Source of the DNA: Sindora glabra
Lineage: Eukaryota > Streptophyta > Magnoliopsida > Fabales > Fabaceae
Direction: 5' to 3'
NCBI GenBank assembly: GCA_020226215.1
Contig: CM035232.1
Span: forward strand, 59,219,220 to 59,283,219
Length of the DNA: 64,000 bases
The notes beneath the pieces are model-generated. The model was not told where the DNA came from, ran no database searches, and saw only the letters and a list, made by a program, of their open reading frames with translations. The number at the start of each line of letters is the position of its first letter. The first letter of the stretch is position 1. The translations under genes were made by a program, and so were the position numbers. Positions 61,550-64,000 of the stretch are shown one piece after another.

Positions 61550-64000
61550 TACAAAATATCCAAATTAGAAATAAAAACCAATATCTCTTATAACACTAAA
61601 AAATCCAAATTTCAACAATTTTAAAGAATAAACTGAATAACAATAGTTTGAAAACTTTGAAGAATTATATATAATTCCACAATCATTAAATGAGTGCTAT
61701 GCTAAAAATTGTATTGATACCTATTGTTCAATAATTCTCATTCCTTAATTTAAACCTTGCAAATGTAATAAGCATTCATTAAAATTTGATATATGATATT
61801 AGACATTTCATATAAATAAATAGTAGACAATACCATTGAAGGCCAAAGAAGATGAATAATATCAAATTCTAGCGTGTACAAACTAATAAAAGCTGTAGTA
61901 AAATAAAAGGCAAGAAAATATAGTTAATAATGAAATAAAAAATTAAATTGTAATAAGAAAAACTAAATGAATCCTTACTTTCATGTTCTATATTTTCCAA
62001 AGAGTTTACAATCTTGCATATTTATTAACAAGCTAAAATTCCTTCATTCTTAAAAAAGAAGTTAGGAGCAAAAATACAAAAGCTCATTAGACAAAGAATT
62101 ATTTTAGGATTTAAAGGGTTGCACGATAAAATTTGTTATTGGCATCAGTGCTTTACTTATTTTATTTTCAAATTGTGAGAGTTTAAATATCAGTTAGCAA
62201 TGAAAAATCAATGTTTAATGGATAATGACATTATCCTACTCATAAACTAAATGACATTGGTGTTTTTATAAATAACTAACATTATAATACAAAAAAAGTT
62301 TAGTCTTAGTTATTAAAAACAAACCATCATTTAAACAATAATGACATCATCCTACTAACAAATTTAATAATGCCAGTTTATATATAAATAATGATATAGT
62401 AATACAAAGGATGTCAATTTTTGATAAGAAAAGCTAATGCCTTTTAATGCATAATTTTTTTTAAAAAAAAAAAGCCTTTGTTAGAAACAACCAATTAATA
62501 ACTCCTGAAACATAATAAAAAAACAACAAATTGACAATTATAAAAATAGATTACAATTTACAATAATTACCGGATCATATGGCAATTGACAATTACAAAA
62601 ATAGATTACAATTAACAACAATTACAAAATCAAGTAAAAATTGACAATATCAAAACCAATTGTACAAGCTAGCTTTTATACATAGTTTTTAAATTCACAT
62701 TTATACATCAAAATATTGCAAGTTATAATATGTTACTTACAATAGAAAGACTATTATAAAGTAATTTAAAATGTTTATATAATTACAACCACCAATTGCA
62801 TTCAGACTAGTCATTCAAAGCAATTTAACTTCAGTTTTGATGAAATGCCTTACCTAAAACTCTTTTATTTCATCAAGCTCTACTTAAGTGAACGATTTGG
62901 CATTGCCCTTGAAGCATTGCAATTTGTACATAATTAATTTGTTATCATTAAGATCAATTTAATTAATTAACTATATAATAAGTTTTAAATAATATAACAA
63001 TTACTTTAATTAGGCTTTTATGATCATGTTTCATATCATGCATGAATTATATGATATAGTAGCCATACTCCACATTTTTTGTTATCTTGGGCACTACAAT
63101 AAAAAAAAAGATTAGTTTGATCCCATTGATGTACAAACTTCTATTCTTAGCATATGATAATCTTACTCAGGAAACATATTTTCACTACTTATGTTAATTT
63201 TTTATTTTTCACATTTGGTTACATGCCCTTCTTGTATACAACAAGTAGAGCTCTATTTATGTACTTTTCAACTAAGATCATAGTTTTCCCCTTAAAGGAT
63301 CTAACCAAAAGATAACCTTCTTTTTAAAGACCACCATGACAAGCATTGAATGGCGTTTACAATACAATGACATAACAAATTGTAAAAATATACTTATTGA
63401 AAAAAAATCATAATTAATGTATAAATGAGACTTACCACTCATGGTATAATAAGAAATAGCAAACTTTCTTAGGCTTATCAAGTAAAGCATGTATAATTTA
63501 TTCCTCCCATAGCTCATCATCATCTTGGAACTTAATGTCGAGTTGATATAAATTTAGGAATCCATATTATGCATTCATTGATAACCATCAATAATAGCAA
63601 TACTTGTAAAAAAGATTAACATGAATTAAACTTTTGTTTAGATAATAGTTAAATTAATTCATGTTTATTCAAATAATTGAATTAATTCATGTTCATTCAA
63701 AGAAGATAACATAAACTTACTTGAATCAGAGTTAGATGCAAGTGACATTGAGTTCCTTGAAAATTAAAAGTTTCTAAATGGTAACATTATCAATGTACAA
63801 TATTACATTTTCCCACCATCTCTAACCGTTATCCAATGTAGAGCCTAGGTCGAATAGGCTTAGGATCTATTGAGTTACACTTGCAATGCCTTCCAATCAG
63901 GACTAGAAGATCATTAAAATAAAAATAATGTAAACTAATAATCTCATACAACAAAACTAATATTACTTTAAAATATATAAAAAAAATTAATAGTGGGGGT
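61550..64000 (-). mobile_element. CACTA transposon fragment c, runs off the window
   Basis: Collinear with fragments a and b from ACAAAATATCCAAATTAGAAA onward, but its own CACTAC end is missing. The facing end of another element at 61547 abuts it. It carries the best-preserved Ulp1 protease remnant (63040-63523, minus strand), and the element continues beyond 64000. Confidence 0.6.
63040..63523 (-). pseudogene. Ulp1-type cysteine protease remnant, CACTA fragment c
   Basis: The 81-codon frame 63278-63523 ends HSMLVMVVFKKKVIFWLDPL, matching the HW.L.VI......V..LDPL segment with the catalytic His (residue 58) and Asp (residue 75) of Ulp1/C48 domains. Further down, VEYGYYII corresponds to VECGYYVM; the catalytic Cys is replaced by Tyr (codon 63065-63067). 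In CACTA elements this domain lies in a separate ORF or is fused to transposase-associated sequence. The upstream part before the His is not recognisable and may be intronic. Non-functional as protease. Confidence 0.65.

Noticed and set aside
1..64000. A new defence, RNA-based or metabolic system
   Set aside because: All coding traces fall into known transposable-element families and all are broken; no gene cluster, CRISPR-like array or structured RNA gene was seen.

Overview
This window is nuclear DNA of a flowering plant, probably a eudicot. It is strongly AT-rich, has no intact protein-coding gene, and every recognisable coding trace belongs to a plant transposable-element family: Ty3/Gypsy of the Tat lineage, hAT, CACTA with a Ulp1-like protease, a long-inverted-repeat element and small MITEs. 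Single features here (long LTRs, an antisense ORF behind pol, TAA microsatellites) are plant-typical, but I cannot name the species. The setting looks like old, methylated heterochromatin. I saw no tRNA, rRNA or CRISPR sequence.

Layout. 1-5 kb is AT-rich filler with one long-inverted-repeat element (2537-3301). 5090-6452 is a solo LTR with an exact 5-bp target duplication, followed by a second LTR-like block (6783-8973) and an inverted fragment of the CACTA family that recurs later (about 9050-10360). 12091-21939 is a complete but dead Tat-type Gypsy element on the minus strand. It has two LTRs, a polypurine tract, gag, protease, RT, RNase H and integrase remnants, a 35-bp minisatellite and a decayed plus-strand (antisense) ORF.

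Central event. The right part of that element plus about 5 kb of flank (16845-26880) is tandemly duplicated as 26881-47996. The junction falls in a shared 10-bp microhomology. Copy 2 is twice as long because four elements landed in it after the duplication: a 5.07-kb hAT element inside gag (30755-35828), a 2.5-kb Tekay-like solo LTR inside the retroelement's own LTR (36720-39238), a 3.07-kb giant inverted-repeat element (41952-45023) and a small MITE (about 47452-47662). The flank shared by both copies holds a GC-richer, G-box-containing block and a short ATG reading frame in good start context. This is the only candidate for a fragment of a host gene.

48-64 kb is mostly remnants of one CACTA family (ends near 52043, 57775 and 61550) with decayed Ulp1-type protease on the minus strand, plus microsatellites and MITEs. 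The genes do not form a pathway. The interest lies in nested insertion history, structural duplication and lineage-specific decay. I did not find a convincing new biological system.
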